This document shows, in pieces, positions 1 through 7,300 of a stretch of DNA of 10,587 nucleotides (within the stretch, counting starts at the first letter, position 1; the number at the start of each line of letters is the position of its first letter). The stretch is from Clostridia bacterium (GTDB lineage: Bacteria > Bacillota > Clostridia > Christensenellales > CAG-314). Location of the stretch: contig JAFQWS010000021.1 in the NCBI GenBank assembly GCA_017407305.1, positions 1 to 10,587 on the forward strand. Direction: 5' to 3'. A program made the position numbers and the translations under genes. Below the pieces are notes generated by a model, which searched no databases, was not told the origin of the DNA, and was given only the letters and a program-made list of their open reading frames with translations.

Positions 1-1452
1 CACGCGCTGTTGGGGGAAAACGGCGCAGGAAAATCCACTTTGATGAGCGTTTTGTTTGGTTTATATATTCCCGAAAAGGGAATTATCAAGAAAAACGGTC
101 AAGTGGTCAACATCAAAGGACCAAACGATGCCAACGATTTGGGTATCGGCATGGTGCACCAACACTTCAAATTGGTAGAAGTCTATTCCGTTTTGGACAA
201 CATCATTTTGGGCGCAGAACCTAAAAAAGGGTTGTTCTTAGATAGAAAAAAAGCACGTCAAGAAGTGGAAGAACTTTCAAACAAATACGGCTTGAACGTT
301 GACGTTGACGCAAAAATTGAAGATATTTCCGTCGGTATGCAACAAAGAGTGGAAATTTTGAAGATGCTTTATCGCGACAACGAAATTCTCATCTTTGACG
401 AACCTACGGCAGTTTTGACACCCCAAGAAATTACCGAATTGATGAATATCATGCGTGGTTTTGCAAAAGAAGGCAAATCCATTTTGTTCATCACACACAA
501 ATTAAACGAGATTATGGCAGTCGCCGACAGATGTACAGTCCTTAGAAAGGGCAAATATATCGGCACTGTAGATATAAAAAACACCAACACACAAGAACTT
601 TCCACAATGATGGTTGGTCGTCCCGTCCAACTTAAAGTGGACAAAGATCCTCACCGAGCAAAAGACGTTGTTTTGACAGTGCAAGACCTTTGTGTGCGTT
701 CACAACTGAATAAAAAACTTTCCGTCAACAACGTATCCTTTGAAGTACGCAAGGGCGAGATCGTCTGTATTGCAGGTATCGAAGGAAACGGTCAAACCGA
801 CTTGGTATATGCTTTGACAGGTTTGACAAATACTGAATCGGGTAAAATCACTCTTTGTGGCAAGGACGTTACACGCGCATCTATACGCAAACGCGCAGAA
901 AATCTCAGCCACATTCCCGAAGACAGACACAAATTTGGATTGGTTTTGGACTTTTCGTTGGAACAAAATATGGTATTGCAACGTTATTGGCAACCCGATT
1001 TTCAAAAAGCAGGCTTCATCAAATTTGACGCAGTAAGAGAATATTCCGACAAATTGATTGAAGACTTTGACGTAAGAAGTGGTCAAGGCTCCATTACAAT
1101 TGCACGAAGCATGTCGGGTGGTAACCAACAAAAGGCAATTGTCGCTCGTGAAATCAACAAAGGCAGTGAATTGTTGGTGGCAGTTCAACCCACTCGTGGT
1201 TTGGACGTTGGTGCAATTGAGTATATTCACAAACAACTTGTTGACCAACGTGACCAAGACAAAGCGGTTTTGCTTGTTTCGTTGGAATTGGATGAAGTTA
1301 TGTCGGTGTCCGACAGAATTTACGTAATGTACGAAGGCGAAATCGTTGGCGAATTTGCACAAGGCGAAGTTACGGCACAAGAATTGGGCTTGTATATGGC
1401 AGGTGCAAAGCGTCAAGAAAAATACTTGAAGAAGGGGGCAGACAATGAATAA
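1..1452 (+). CDS. nupO: Nucleoside ABC transporter ATP-binding protein, NupO/YufO type (5'-truncated by window edge)
   Basis: This is the cytoplasmic ATPase of an ABC importer, fused from two nucleotide-binding domains. The open frame continues through base 1, so the true start and roughly the first 30 residues lie outside the window. Counting from the first visible residue, domain 1 has Walker A GENGAGKS (5-12), Q-loop MVHQHF, signature SVGMQQ (110-115), Walker B LIFDEP (130-135) and H-loop His166. Domain 2 has a degenerate Walker A, GIEGNGQT (259-266), lacking the lysine, then signature SGGNQQ (372-377) and AVQPTRGLDVGA in place of a normal Walker B glutamate. One hydrolytic and one degenerate site is normal for RbsA/YufO-like ATPases. 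The phrase IPEDRHKFGLVLDFSLEQN favours the YufO nucleoside branch over sugar importers. Two permeases follow directly, the first overlapping by 8 bp. A BmpA-type lipoprotein gene would be expected upstream. The substrate is inferred from the family; a purine or other nucleoside is most likely. Confidence 0.9.
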   Translation, partial: HALLGENGAGKSTLMSVLFGLYIPEKGIIKKNGQVVNIKGPNDANDLGIGMVHQHFKLVEVYSVLDNIILGAEPKKGLFLDRKKARQEVEELSNKYGLNVDVDAKIEDISVGMQQRVEILKMLYRDNEILIFDEPTAVLTPQEITELMNIMRGFAKEGKSILFITHKLNEIMAVADRCTVLRKGKYIGTVDIKNTNTQELSTMMVGRPVQLKVDKDPHRAKDVVLTVQDLCVRSQLNKKLSVNNVSFEVRKGEIVCIAGIEGNGQTDLVYALTGLTNTESGKITLCGKDVTRASIRKRAENLSHIPEDRHKFGLVLDFSLEQNMVLQRYWQPDFQKAGFIKFDAVREYSDKLIEDFDVRSGQGSITIARSMSGGNQQKAIVAREINKGSELLVAVQPTRGLDVGAIEYIHKQLVDQRDQDKAVLLVSLELDEVMSVSDRIYVMYEGEIVGEFAQGEVTAQELGLYMAGAKRQEKYLKKGADNE

Positions 1453-2791
1453 GTTTAAAAGTATTTTATCTGCCATAGGCAACTGGTTTAAAAAGGTTGG
1501 TATTGCCATCGGTCGCTGGTGCAAAAGTTTGTTTGTATCGGTTGACGGCGAACAACCCAAACTTAAAACCCTTTACGAACAAGAAAGAACAAAATCCATT
1601 TTGTCCTCTCTCATTTCCATTGCCGGTGGGATGTTGGTTGGCTTGATAATTATGTTAATTGTAGGTATTGCTACAGGAAACATTGAGGATTTGTTCAAAG
1701 GCTTTGTTGTTTTGATTTTTGGTCCTTTCTTTACAGGTAGCAGTATTCAATTGTCCATTGGTTTCAATGCCTCCAGCATCGGTTCTATGTTGTTTAGAAC
1801 AACCCCCATTTTGTTGACAGGTTTGTCCGTTGCTCTTGCATTTAAAACAGGATTGTTCAACATTGGTGCTCCCGGTCAATTTTTGATGGGTACAATGGGT
1901 TCCCTTTTGGTGGCTCACTCCATTCCCACCACAAGCGGTGGTGCATTTTGGGTTTGGTTGTTGGCGTTGCTTGTCGGTATTATTTTAGGAGCAATTTGGG
2001 GCGCAATTCCCGGATTGTTCAAAGCATTGCTCAACATCAACGAAGTTATCGTTTGCATCATGACCAACTGGATTGCAGCCAGCGTTGTTGCTTGGGTATT
2101 TGATGCAAACGGACATCTCAAAAACGTAGGCGAAGGCAAAAGTGGTTACATCTTGCCCACTCGTGTAAACGGTGTTTCCAACCCTCGCTTGGGTATGGAC
2201 GTCTTGTTCAAAGGCTCTTGGGCAGACGGTGGCATAATTATTGCCATTGTAATTGCCATCGTTGTATATATAGTTCTCAATAAAACGGTGTTTGGTTATG
2301 AATTGCGTGCAACAGGTAGCAACCGAAACGCAGCACGCTATGCAGGTATGAAAGACAAGCGCAACATTGTTTTGTCAATGGCAATTGCCGGTGGTCTTGC
2401 AGCGTGTGGTGCAAGTTTGTTCTATCTCAACGGCAATACGGAATTTTATTGGGCAACAAGCACAAGTTTGCCCAGTGAAGGTTTCAACGGAATTCCCGTT
2501 GCCTTGTTGGCAAGCAACAACCCCATTGGCGTTATTTTCTCTGCAGCATTTATGTCCTACTTGGTCATCAGTGGCAGTAACCTTGCAGGTGTAACAAGTT
2601 ACAACGAACACATTGCAAGTTTGATTGTTGCCGTAATCATTTACTTTGCAGGTTTCTCCAAACTTATTAGAGAATTGCTAAACAATTCCAAAGTAAAGAA
2701 AGTGACGATTCCCACAATTCCCCAAGAAGAAACAAGTGAAACTCAACCTACAAACGTCGCTGAAGACGTAAATTCCACAAAGGAGGCATAG
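1445..2791 (+). CDS. nupP: Nucleoside ABC transporter permease, NupP/YufP type
   Basis: This is an inner-membrane permease of the BPD_transp_2 family and one half of the importer channel. The ATG at 1445 overlaps the ATPase gene by 8 bp and follows an AGGGGG at 1433-1438, suggesting translational coupling. Of its 448 residues, about 1-50 are a basic, partly amphipathic cytoplasmic N-terminus. Hydrophobic segments follow from about 53-76 through 390-406. Family marks are FNIGAPGQ (138-145; many relatives have FNIGAEGQ), NINEVIVCIM (197-206), the coupling-loop-like GYELRATGSNRNAARYAGM (284-302) and EGFNGIPVALLA (345-356). Residues 420-448 form a hydrophilic Thr/Glu-rich tail. The protein is longer than the roughly 350 residues I recall for Bacillus YufP, the excess lying in the two termini. 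Function as a nucleoside permease is inferred from family and context. Confidence 0.88.
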   Translation: MNKFKSILSAIGNWFKKVGIAIGRWCKSLFVSVDGEQPKLKTLYEQERTKSILSSLISIAGGMLVGLIIMLIVGIATGNIEDLFKGFVVLIFGPFFTGSSIQLSIGFNASSIGSMLFRTTPILLTGLSVALAFKTGLFNIGAPGQFLMGTMGSLLVAHSIPTTSGGAFWVWLLALLVGIILGAIWGAIPGLFKALLNINEVIVCIMTNWIAASVVAWVFDANGHLKNVGEGKSGYILPTRVNGVSNPRLGMDVLFKGSWADGGIIIAIVIAIVVYIVLNKTVFGYELRATGSNRNAARYAGMKDKRNIVLSMAIAGGLAACGASLFYLNGNTEFYWATSTSLPSEGFNGIPVALLASNNPIGVIFSAAFMSYLVISGSNLAGVTSYNEHIASLIVAVIIYFAGFSKLIRELLNNSKVKKVTIPTIPQEETSETQPTNVAEDVNSTKEA

Positions 2792-2795
2792 ACGT

Positions 2796-3776
2796 ATGGC
2801 ATTTTTAATTCAAAAGACTTTGCTTTATGCAATTCCTTTGCTCATAGTAGCCCTTGCAGGCGTTTTTGCCGAAAGAAGTGGTATCATCAACATTGCACTT
2901 GACGGTATTATGATTTTCGGTTCCTTCGTGGGCGCAATTGCCGTTTATGGTATGCAATACATTTTCCCTCGTTCCTTAGGTCAACTGGTTTATTTGATAG
3001 GTATGGCGGTCGCCGCACTCTCCGGTGCAGTCTATTCTTTGTTGCTCAGCTATTCTGCAGTAAAACTCAAAGCCGACCAAACGATTGGTGGTACGGCGCT
3101 CAATATGTTGGCTCCTGCTTTTGTGTTGTTTTTGAATAAAATACTTTTCAACCAAAACCGATTGGAAATGCCCAATGGATCTACAACGTCTTGGTTTATG
3201 ATTCACAACAACACAGGCATTGGCATTGTTGACGGTTTCTTTGACAAAGTTTACATTTCTACCTACATTATCATTGCATTGTTTGCAGTTTTGTCGGTGA
3301 TTTTGTACAAAACAAAGTTTGGTCTTAGACTTCGTGCTTGTGGCGAACACCCTCAAGCCGCCGACAGTTTGGGTATCAACGTTTACAAAATGCGTTATGC
3401 AGGAACAACCATTTCCGGCGCATTGGCAGGTTTGGGTGGCTACGTTTACGTTGCCACAACAAGCGCAGGTTCCGTTGAAGGAACGGTTGCTGGTATGGGC
3501 TTTTTGGCATTGGCAATTATGATTTTCGGCAACTGGAAACCGGGTGGAATCGTTTTGGGCTCATTGTTGTTTGGTTTGCTCAAATGTATTTCGGCAAGTT
3601 ATTCCACTCTTGACATCAATGGTGACGGAATTTATTGGTTGAAAGAAATCGGTGTCAGCCGTTATCTCTATCAATTGTTGCCTTATCTCATCACTTTGGT
3701 CGTTTTGGCACTTACGTGCAAAAAATCTCGTGCACCCAAGGCGGAAGGTATTCCTTACGACAAAGGGCTTAGATAA
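2796..3776 (+). CDS. nupQ: Nucleoside ABC transporter permease, NupQ/YufQ type
   Basis: This is the second membrane half of the importer, 326 residues long and near the usual family length of about 320. Its ATG lies 4 bp after the previous stop and 9 bp after a strong AAAGGAGG ribosome binding site (2779-2786). It is almost entirely hydrophobic. Family motifs are ERSGIINIALDG (26-37), the paralogue of FNIGAxGQ in the partner, QTIGGTALNMLAP (95-107), the cytoplasmic coupling loop FGLRLRACGEHPQAADSLGI (175-194), and GMGFLALAIMIFGNWKPGG (233-251). It would pair with the preceding permease and be energised by the ATPase encoded at the window start. It ends the operon: a strong terminator begins 16 bp after the stop codon. 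Confidence is high for the permease family and moderate for nucleoside specificity. Confidence 0.89.
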   Translation: MAFLIQKTLLYAIPLLIVALAGVFAERSGIINIALDGIMIFGSFVGAIAVYGMQYIFPRSLGQLVYLIGMAVAALSGAVYSLLLSYSAVKLKADQTIGGTALNMLAPAFVLFLNKILFNQNRLEMPNGSTTSWFMIHNNTGIGIVDGFFDKVYISTYIIIALFAVLSVILYKTKFGLRLRACGEHPQAADSLGINVYKMRYAGTTISGALAGLGGYVYVATTSAGSVEGTVAGMGFLALAIMIFGNWKPGGIVLGSLLFGLLKCISASYSTLDINGDGIYWLKEIGVSRYLYQLLPYLITLVVLALTCKKSRAPKAEGIPYDKGLR

Positions 3777-3791
3777 AAATATATTGCAATC

Positions 3792-3826
3792 AAAAACACC
3801 GTTGGAATTCCAACGGTGTTTTTTTT
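3792..3826. terminator. Bidirectional intrinsic terminator between nupQ and serS
   Basis: Bases 3792-3823 form one perfect inverted repeat: a five-A arm, then ACCGTTGG-type GC-rich pairs, centred on GGAATTCC, closing with a T run. On the plus strand the stem is followed by T through 3826. On the minus strand the 5-A arm becomes the T-run after the stem. It therefore fits termination of both convergent genes, nupQ (+) and serS (-), whose stops flank it at 3776 and 3837. Confidence 0.88.
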
Positions 3827-3836
3827 GTTTGTTTAA

Positions 3837-5105
3837 TTATTTAATGACTTTCAAGCCACCCATATATTTTTGCAAAGGTTCGGGGATGTTTACGGAACCA
3901 TCGGCATTTTGGAATTGTTCCAAAAGTGCAGGGAATACACGGCTTGTTGCAAGACCACTTGCGTTCAACGTGTGGACAAATTCAATTTTGCCATCTTTTG
4001 TGCGATAACGCATATTGCCACGACGTGCTTGATAATCTCTTGCATTGCTTGCAGAAGATACTTCTTTGTAAATGCCCATTGAAGGGATGTAAATTTCAAT
4101 GTCGTACGTTCTTGCCATAGAGTCGGAGCAGTCGCCTGCTGCGAGTTTGGACAAGCGATAGTGCAAACCAAGACCTTCCACCAATGCACAGGCTTTGTTT
4201 ACAAGTTCTTCAAATGCTTGGTCGCTTCCATCTTTTGTGGTGTATTGGAAAAGTTCCACTTTGTTAAATTGGTGACCTCTGATCATACCACGTTCTTCCG
4301 AGCGATAACTGCCTGCTTCTTTTCTGAAACATGCCGAATATGCAAAGAATTTTTTTGGCAATTGATTTTCCGACAAAATTTCGTCGCGATAGTAGTTTAC
4401 CAATGCCGTTTCTGCAGTGGGCAACATGAATTTGTTGCCTTCGCCGTTGGCAATTTGATAGACGTCGTCTTCAAATTTGGGGAATTGTCCTGCTGTCAAA
4501 CCGCAATCGTAACCAAGCATATAAGGAGGCAACATAAAGGTGTAACCGTCTTTGACGTGGCATTCGATAAAGTAGTTGAGCAAAGCCCATTCCAATTGTG
4601 CGCCAACACCGGTATAAATCCAACTGCCGTTACCTGCAAGTTTTACGCCACGTTCATAGTCAATCAAGCCAAGGCTCTTGCAAAGTTCGACGTGATCTTT
4701 GGGTTGAAAATCAAATTGAGGTTTTTCGCCAAAGTATTTGACTTCTTGGTTGTTTTCCTTGCCACCTGCGACCAAGTCTTCGTCGGGAAGGTTGGGCAAA
4801 CGCAACAAAAAGTCTCTAATTTTTGCATTGACTTCGTTAAGTTGAGCGTCTTGTTGAGAAATCTTTTCGCCCAATGCTTTCATTTCGGCAATGGTTTGAG
4901 CAACGTCCAAACCTTGTTTTTTGAGTTTTGGCACTTCTTGAGAAACCTTGTTTCTTTGTGCTTTCATTGCTTCCACAGTGGAAATTAATTGTTTTCTTTG
5001 TTCATCAAGTTGCAAAAAAGGAGCAAAATCAATGTCCTTTCCTCTTTTGAGATAGCGTTGGCGAACGCCTTCTGCATCTTTACGAATTAAATTTACGTCA
5101 ATCAT
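3837..5105 (-). CDS. serS: Seryl-tRNA synthetase
   Basis: This is a cytoplasmic class II aminoacyl-tRNA synthetase that charges tRNA-Ser with serine using ATP. At 422 residues it has the usual bacterial length. Residues about 1-105 form the N-terminal tRNA-binding arm: a helical, Lys/Gln/Glu-rich antiparallel coiled coil, opening with MIDVNLIRKD. The catalytic core follows. PTAE (229-232) lies in the serine-binding loop. Motif 2 is FRKEAGSYRSEERGMIRGHQF (split: FRKEAGS 260-266, RGMIRGHQF 272-280), with Arg261 and Glu263. The ISSxSN-equivalent stretch is KEVSSASNARDYQARRGNMR (347-366), and motif 3 is NASGLATSR (381-389), ending in the class-defining arginine. Motif 3 deviates from the common NGSGLAVGR, which I read as a lineage variant, not loss of activity. 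The ATG at 5105 is preceded by GGAG about 10 bases upstream. It is transcribed alone and divergently from cysS; no T-box leader fits in the spacer. Confidence 0.97.
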   Translation of the reverse strand: MIDVNLIRKDAEGVRQRYLKRGKDIDFAPFLQLDEQRKQLISTVEAMKAQRNKVSQEVPKLKKQGLDVAQTIAEMKALGEKISQQDAQLNEVNAKIRDFLLRLPNLPDEDLVAGGKENNQEVKYFGEKPQFDFQPKDHVELCKSLGLIDYERGVKLAGNGSWIYTGVGAQLEWALLNYFIECHVKDGYTFMLPPYMLGYDCGLTAGQFPKFEDDVYQIANGEGNKFMLPTAETALVNYYRDEILSENQLPKKFFAYSACFRKEAGSYRSEERGMIRGHQFNKVELFQYTTKDGSDQAFEELVNKACALVEGLGLHYRLSKLAAGDCSDSMARTYDIEIYIPSMGIYKEVSSASNARDYQARRGNMRYRTKDGKIEFVHTLNASGLATSRVFPALLEQFQNADGSVNIPEPLQKYMGGLKVIK

Positions 5106-5139
5106 TTGAAATTTTCTCCAAAATTATCGTTCGTAAAAT

Positions 5140-5169
5140 ATTTTAACACAATATAAAATAATATGCAAA
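5140..5169 (-). promoter_or_regulatory. Candidate housekeeping (sigma-A-like) promoter of serS
   Basis: Reading the minus strand, TAAAAT (5145-5140) is a 5/6 match to the -10 consensus and is preceded by an extended -10 TG at 5148-5147. A weak -35, TTGCAT at 5168-5163, sits 17 bp upstream. The predicted leader to the ATG at 5105 is about 25-30 nt and carries TGGAGAAA as ribosome binding site. The region is very AT-rich, so chance matches are possible. Confidence 0.45.
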
Positions 5170-5193
5170 TGATAAAAAGAGTTTATTTTATGC

Positions 5194-5222
5194 TTTTCAA
5201 AGAGAATAATATGTGGTAAACT
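5194..5222 (+). promoter_or_regulatory. Candidate housekeeping (sigma-A-like) promoter of cysS
   Basis: TTTTCA (5194-5199, 4/6 to TTGACA) is followed after exactly 17 bp by TAAACT (5217-5222, 4/6 to TATAAT), with an extended -10 TG at 5214-5215. Transcription would begin near 5229, leaving a leader of only about 20 nt. That leader contains the AAGGGAG ribosome binding site at 5232-5238, nine bases before the cysS ATG. An AT-rich background limits certainty. Confidence 0.42.
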
Positions 5223-5247
5223 ATTATCAATAAGGGAGCAAACAGTT

Positions 5248-6633
5248 ATGATTAAATTTTTTAATACGTTAACTAGAAAAAAAGAACAATTCGTACCCAT
5301 CAAAGATGGGGCAGTTTCAATGTATTCGTGTGGCCCTACCGTTTACAAACCTGCTCACATTGGCAACTTGCGTGCATACTTGTTTATGGACTTGTTGCGC
5401 CGTGTTTTGGAATATGACGGTTACAAAGTAAAGTCGGTCATGAATATCACCGACGTTGGTCACCTTGTTTCTGACGCCGACGAAGGCGAAGACAAAATGT
5501 CAAAGTCTGCAAAAGAGCAACAAAAAGATCCTTTGGAAATTGCACACGAAATTACACAAAGATTTTTCCAAGATTGCGCATCACTCAACATCAAAAGACC
5601 TACCGTTGCACCTTGCGCAACCGACAACATCAAAGAAATGCAAAAAATTGTTGCGGACTTGATTGAAAAAGGCTATGCCTACGTCACAGACGACGGCGTA
5701 TATTTTGACGTGGCAAGTTTCCCTCAATATGGCAAGTTGTCTGGCATTAAATTGGACGAACAAAAACACGGTGCCCGTGTAGAAGTCAACGAAAACAAGC
5801 GCAACCCCATTGACTTTGCCTTGTGGAAGGTTGCTCAACCCAATCACTTGCAACAATGGGACAGCCCTTGGGGCAGAGGATTTCCCGGTTGGCACATTGA
5901 ATGTACTGCAATGGGCGTAAAATATCTTGGCGAACGCTTTGATATTCACACCGGTGGAGTAGACCACATCCCGATTCACCACGAAAACGAAATCGCCCAA
6001 GGCGAATGTTGGCTTGGACACGAAGTCGTCAATTATTGGTTGCATTGCGAATTTTTACTTATTGACGGTGGCAAAATGAGTAAGTCTTTGGGCAACGAAT
6101 ACACCATCAAAGACTTGGTGGATAGAGGCTATTCCCCTTTGGACTATCGTTATTTCTCATTGAACACAAGTTACAGCCAAAAAATGAATTTTACGTGGGA
6201 GGGCATTTCTGCAGCATCAAAAGCACACGAAAGATTGAAAAACGGCTTGTATGCACATAAGCAAAGCAATCAACCCACCGATGCCAAAGTTTTGGCAAAA
6301 TACAAAGCCGACTTTGACAACGCAATTTTTGACGATCTCAACGCACCCTTGGCACTTGGCGTAGTTTGGACAATGCTCAAAGAACCCAAATCAAAAGATA
6401 TTTACAATCTTGCATTGGAAATGGACAAAGTTTTGGGTTTGGACATTGACAAATATCAGCCTCAAGTTGCCAAAATGGAAGCCCCCGACGAAATCGTGCA
6501 ATTGGCACAACAACGTTTTGAAGCACGTCAAAACAAAGATTGGGCAAAATCCGACCAACTCCGTGATCAACTGGCATCTTTGGGTTGGGTTGTCAAGGAC
6601 AAACGTGACGGATTTGAATTGGAAAAAATTTAA
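5248..6633 (+). CDS. cysS: Cysteinyl-tRNA synthetase
   Basis: This is a cytoplasmic class I aminoacyl-tRNA synthetase that charges tRNA-Cys. It has 461 residues, matching the bacterial family. The Rossmann catalytic domain opens with SCGPTVYKPAHIGN; Cys28 is a zinc ligand and HIGN (37-40) is the HIGH-type ATP motif. The other expected zinc ligands are present: Cys219 in WHIECTAMG, then His244 and Glu248 in HTGGVDHIPIHHENE. In the E. coli enzyme the zinc selects the cysteine thiol. KMSKS (276-280) is intact. The remaining C-terminal part corresponds to the DALR and anticodon-recognition regions. The ATG at 5248 is set by AAGGGAG nine bases upstream. The gene appears monocistronic: divergent from serS on the left and closed by its own terminator 5 bp after the stop. 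All catalytic motifs are intact. Confidence 0.97.
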   Translation: MIKFFNTLTRKKEQFVPIKDGAVSMYSCGPTVYKPAHIGNLRAYLFMDLLRRVLEYDGYKVKSVMNITDVGHLVSDADEGEDKMSKSAKEQQKDPLEIAHEITQRFFQDCASLNIKRPTVAPCATDNIKEMQKIVADLIEKGYAYVTDDGVYFDVASFPQYGKLSGIKLDEQKHGARVEVNENKRNPIDFALWKVAQPNHLQQWDSPWGRGFPGWHIECTAMGVKYLGERFDIHTGGVDHIPIHHENEIAQGECWLGHEVVNYWLHCEFLLIDGGKMSKSLGNEYTIKDLVDRGYSPLDYRYFSLNTSYSQKMNFTWEGISAASKAHERLKNGLYAHKQSNQPTDAKVLAKYKADFDNAIFDDLNAPLALGVVWTMLKEPKSKDIYNLALEMDKVLGLDIDKYQPQVAKMEAPDEIVQLAQQRFEARQNKDWAKSDQLRDQLASLGWVVKDKRDGFELEKI

Positions 6634-6638
6634 CGAAT

Positions 6639-6670
6639 AAAAGCATCAACGTTCAGTTGATGCTTTTTTT
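6639..6670 (+). terminator. Intrinsic terminator of cysS
   Basis: The stem AAAAGCATCAAC (6639-6650) pairs with GTTGATGCTTTT (6656-6667) around the 5-base loop GTTCA. The T run continues to 6670. It begins 5 bp after the cysS stop and separates cysS from the yabP operon. Confidence 0.88.
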
Positions 6671-6672
6671 AT

Positions 6673-6702
6673 ACATTTTGGTTGACCGCAATTGCATAAA
6701 AT
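6673..6702 (+). promoter_or_regulatory. Candidate sporulation sigma-E-like promoter of the yabP operon
   Basis: CATAAAAT at 6695-6702 matches the sigma-E -10 consensus CATACAAT at 7 of 8 positions. A -35-like ACATTTT (6673-6679) lies 15 bp upstream. No good -35 for the housekeeping factor sits 16-18 bp before TAAAAT; the TTGACC at 6682-6687 is only 9 bp away. The predicted start near 6709 would leave a very short leader before the yabP ATG at 6720, overlapping the AAAGGA ribosome site (6708-6713), which is a weakness. B. subtilis yabP and yabQ are known as mother-cell sigma-E genes, which makes this reading plausible. Confidence 0.35.
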
Positions 6703-6719
6703 AGTGCAAAGGACTTTTT

Positions 6720-6971
6720 ATGGAACAAAAATGGTCACTAAAAATTGAACACAACCTTTTAACGGTGTGTGGTGTAACAAATGTGGACAGCGTTTTTGAC
6801 AAGGAAGCAACACTTCTTTTTACAGACGGAAAAATGACGGTAAAAGGAACTGGTTTGACGGTTGCAAAACTTAACGTAGAAGATGGAATTGCCATCATAA
6901 AGTTTGACAATTTGCACAGTTTGCAATTTGGTGGTGGGGAAAAATTCAGTTTCAAAAAACTCTTTAAATGA
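6720..6971 (+). CDS. yabP: Sporulation protein YabP
   Basis: This is a small 83-residue protein of the YabP/YqfC family, associated with spore coat or cortex formation in the mother cell. It has no signal peptide or membrane segment. The sequence is a series of short beta-strand-like blocks with the family pattern LTVCGVTNVDSVFDKEATLL, then GKMTVKGTGLTVAKLNVEDG (37-56), and a glycine cluster FGGGEKF near the C-terminus. The Bacillus protein is about 100 residues, so this one is slightly short. AAAGGA at 6708-6713 is the ribosome binding site for the ATG at 6720. The 3' end overlaps the yabQ start as ATGA (6968-6971), so translation is coupled. In B. subtilis the RNA-binding gene yabO (rqcP) precedes yabP; here cysS and its terminator do instead. 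Identification rests on motif pattern plus the yabQ-divIC order downstream. Confidence 0.85.
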   Translation: MEQKWSLKIEHNLLTVCGVTNVDSVFDKEATLLFTDGKMTVKGTGLTVAKLNVEDGIAIIKFDNLHSLQFGGGEKFSFKKLFK

Positions 6972-7300
6972 TCAACGATTGGATTGTACAGTTTTATCAA
7001 TTTGCTCTTTTCGCCCTTTTAGGTCTTGTTGTCAGCATTATTTACAAAGTGCTTACCTTCTTTCACAAAAATGCAAGGCTAAAACTCGTTTTGGACGTTT
7101 TGTTTGGCATTTTGCTCGTTGTTTTAGTGGTTGCCGTCAGTTACGTATTCGTTTTGGGGCAGTTTCGCCTGTATTACTTGGTGGGACTTGTTTTGGGAGT
7201 GTACCTTGCGCAACAAACATTATATGCCCCACTTGACAATTTGAAAGAGTTTTTGTATAATCAACTTAATAAAAGAGGAAAAGATGAAAGCGATTTTTAA
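6968..7300 (+). CDS. yabQ: Spore cortex biosynthesis membrane protein YabQ
   Basis: This is an integral membrane protein of 110 residues. In B. subtilis YabQ is needed for spore cortex formation and resides in the membrane around the forespore. Three hydrophobic stretches are visible: about 8-28 (FALFALLGLVVSIIYKVLTF), 40-63 (VLDVLFGILLVVLVVAVSYV) and 68-84 (RLYYLVGLVLGVYLAQQ). The pattern GxxxSIIYKVLTFFHK followed by LDVLFG and FRLYYLVGLVLG is characteristic of the family. It is clearly shorter than the Bacillus protein (about 210 residues), lacking an extended C-terminus, as short clostridial versions often do. The ATG overlaps the yabP stop by 4 bp, and its 3' end overlaps the DivIC-like gene by 17 bp. 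Expression is probably in the mother cell during sporulation, if the sigma-E-like promoter upstream is real. Confidence 0.83.
   Translation: MINDWIVQFYQFALFALLGLVVSIIYKVLTFFHKNARLKLVLDVLFGILLVVLVVAVSYVFVLGQFRLYYLVGLVLGVYLAQQTLYAPLDNLKEFLYNQLNKRGKDESDF

Noticed and set aside
700..1560. Long minus-strand open frame of 286 codons opposite the transporter ATPase
   Set aside because: It is rich in Cys, Phe, Asn and His, has no recognisable domain, and lies wholly opposite strongly conserved ABC motifs. It is a shadow frame caused by codon bias (many TTG, CAA and AAC codons).
4161..4988. Plus-strand open frame of 275 codons inside serS
   Set aside because: It is antisense to conserved SerRS motifs, with Phe/Cys-rich composition and no ribosome site; the serS reading is certain.
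6682..6702. Housekeeping promoter using TTGACC and TAAAAT before yabP
   Set aside because: The spacer is only 9 bp, too short for a sigma-A promoter.
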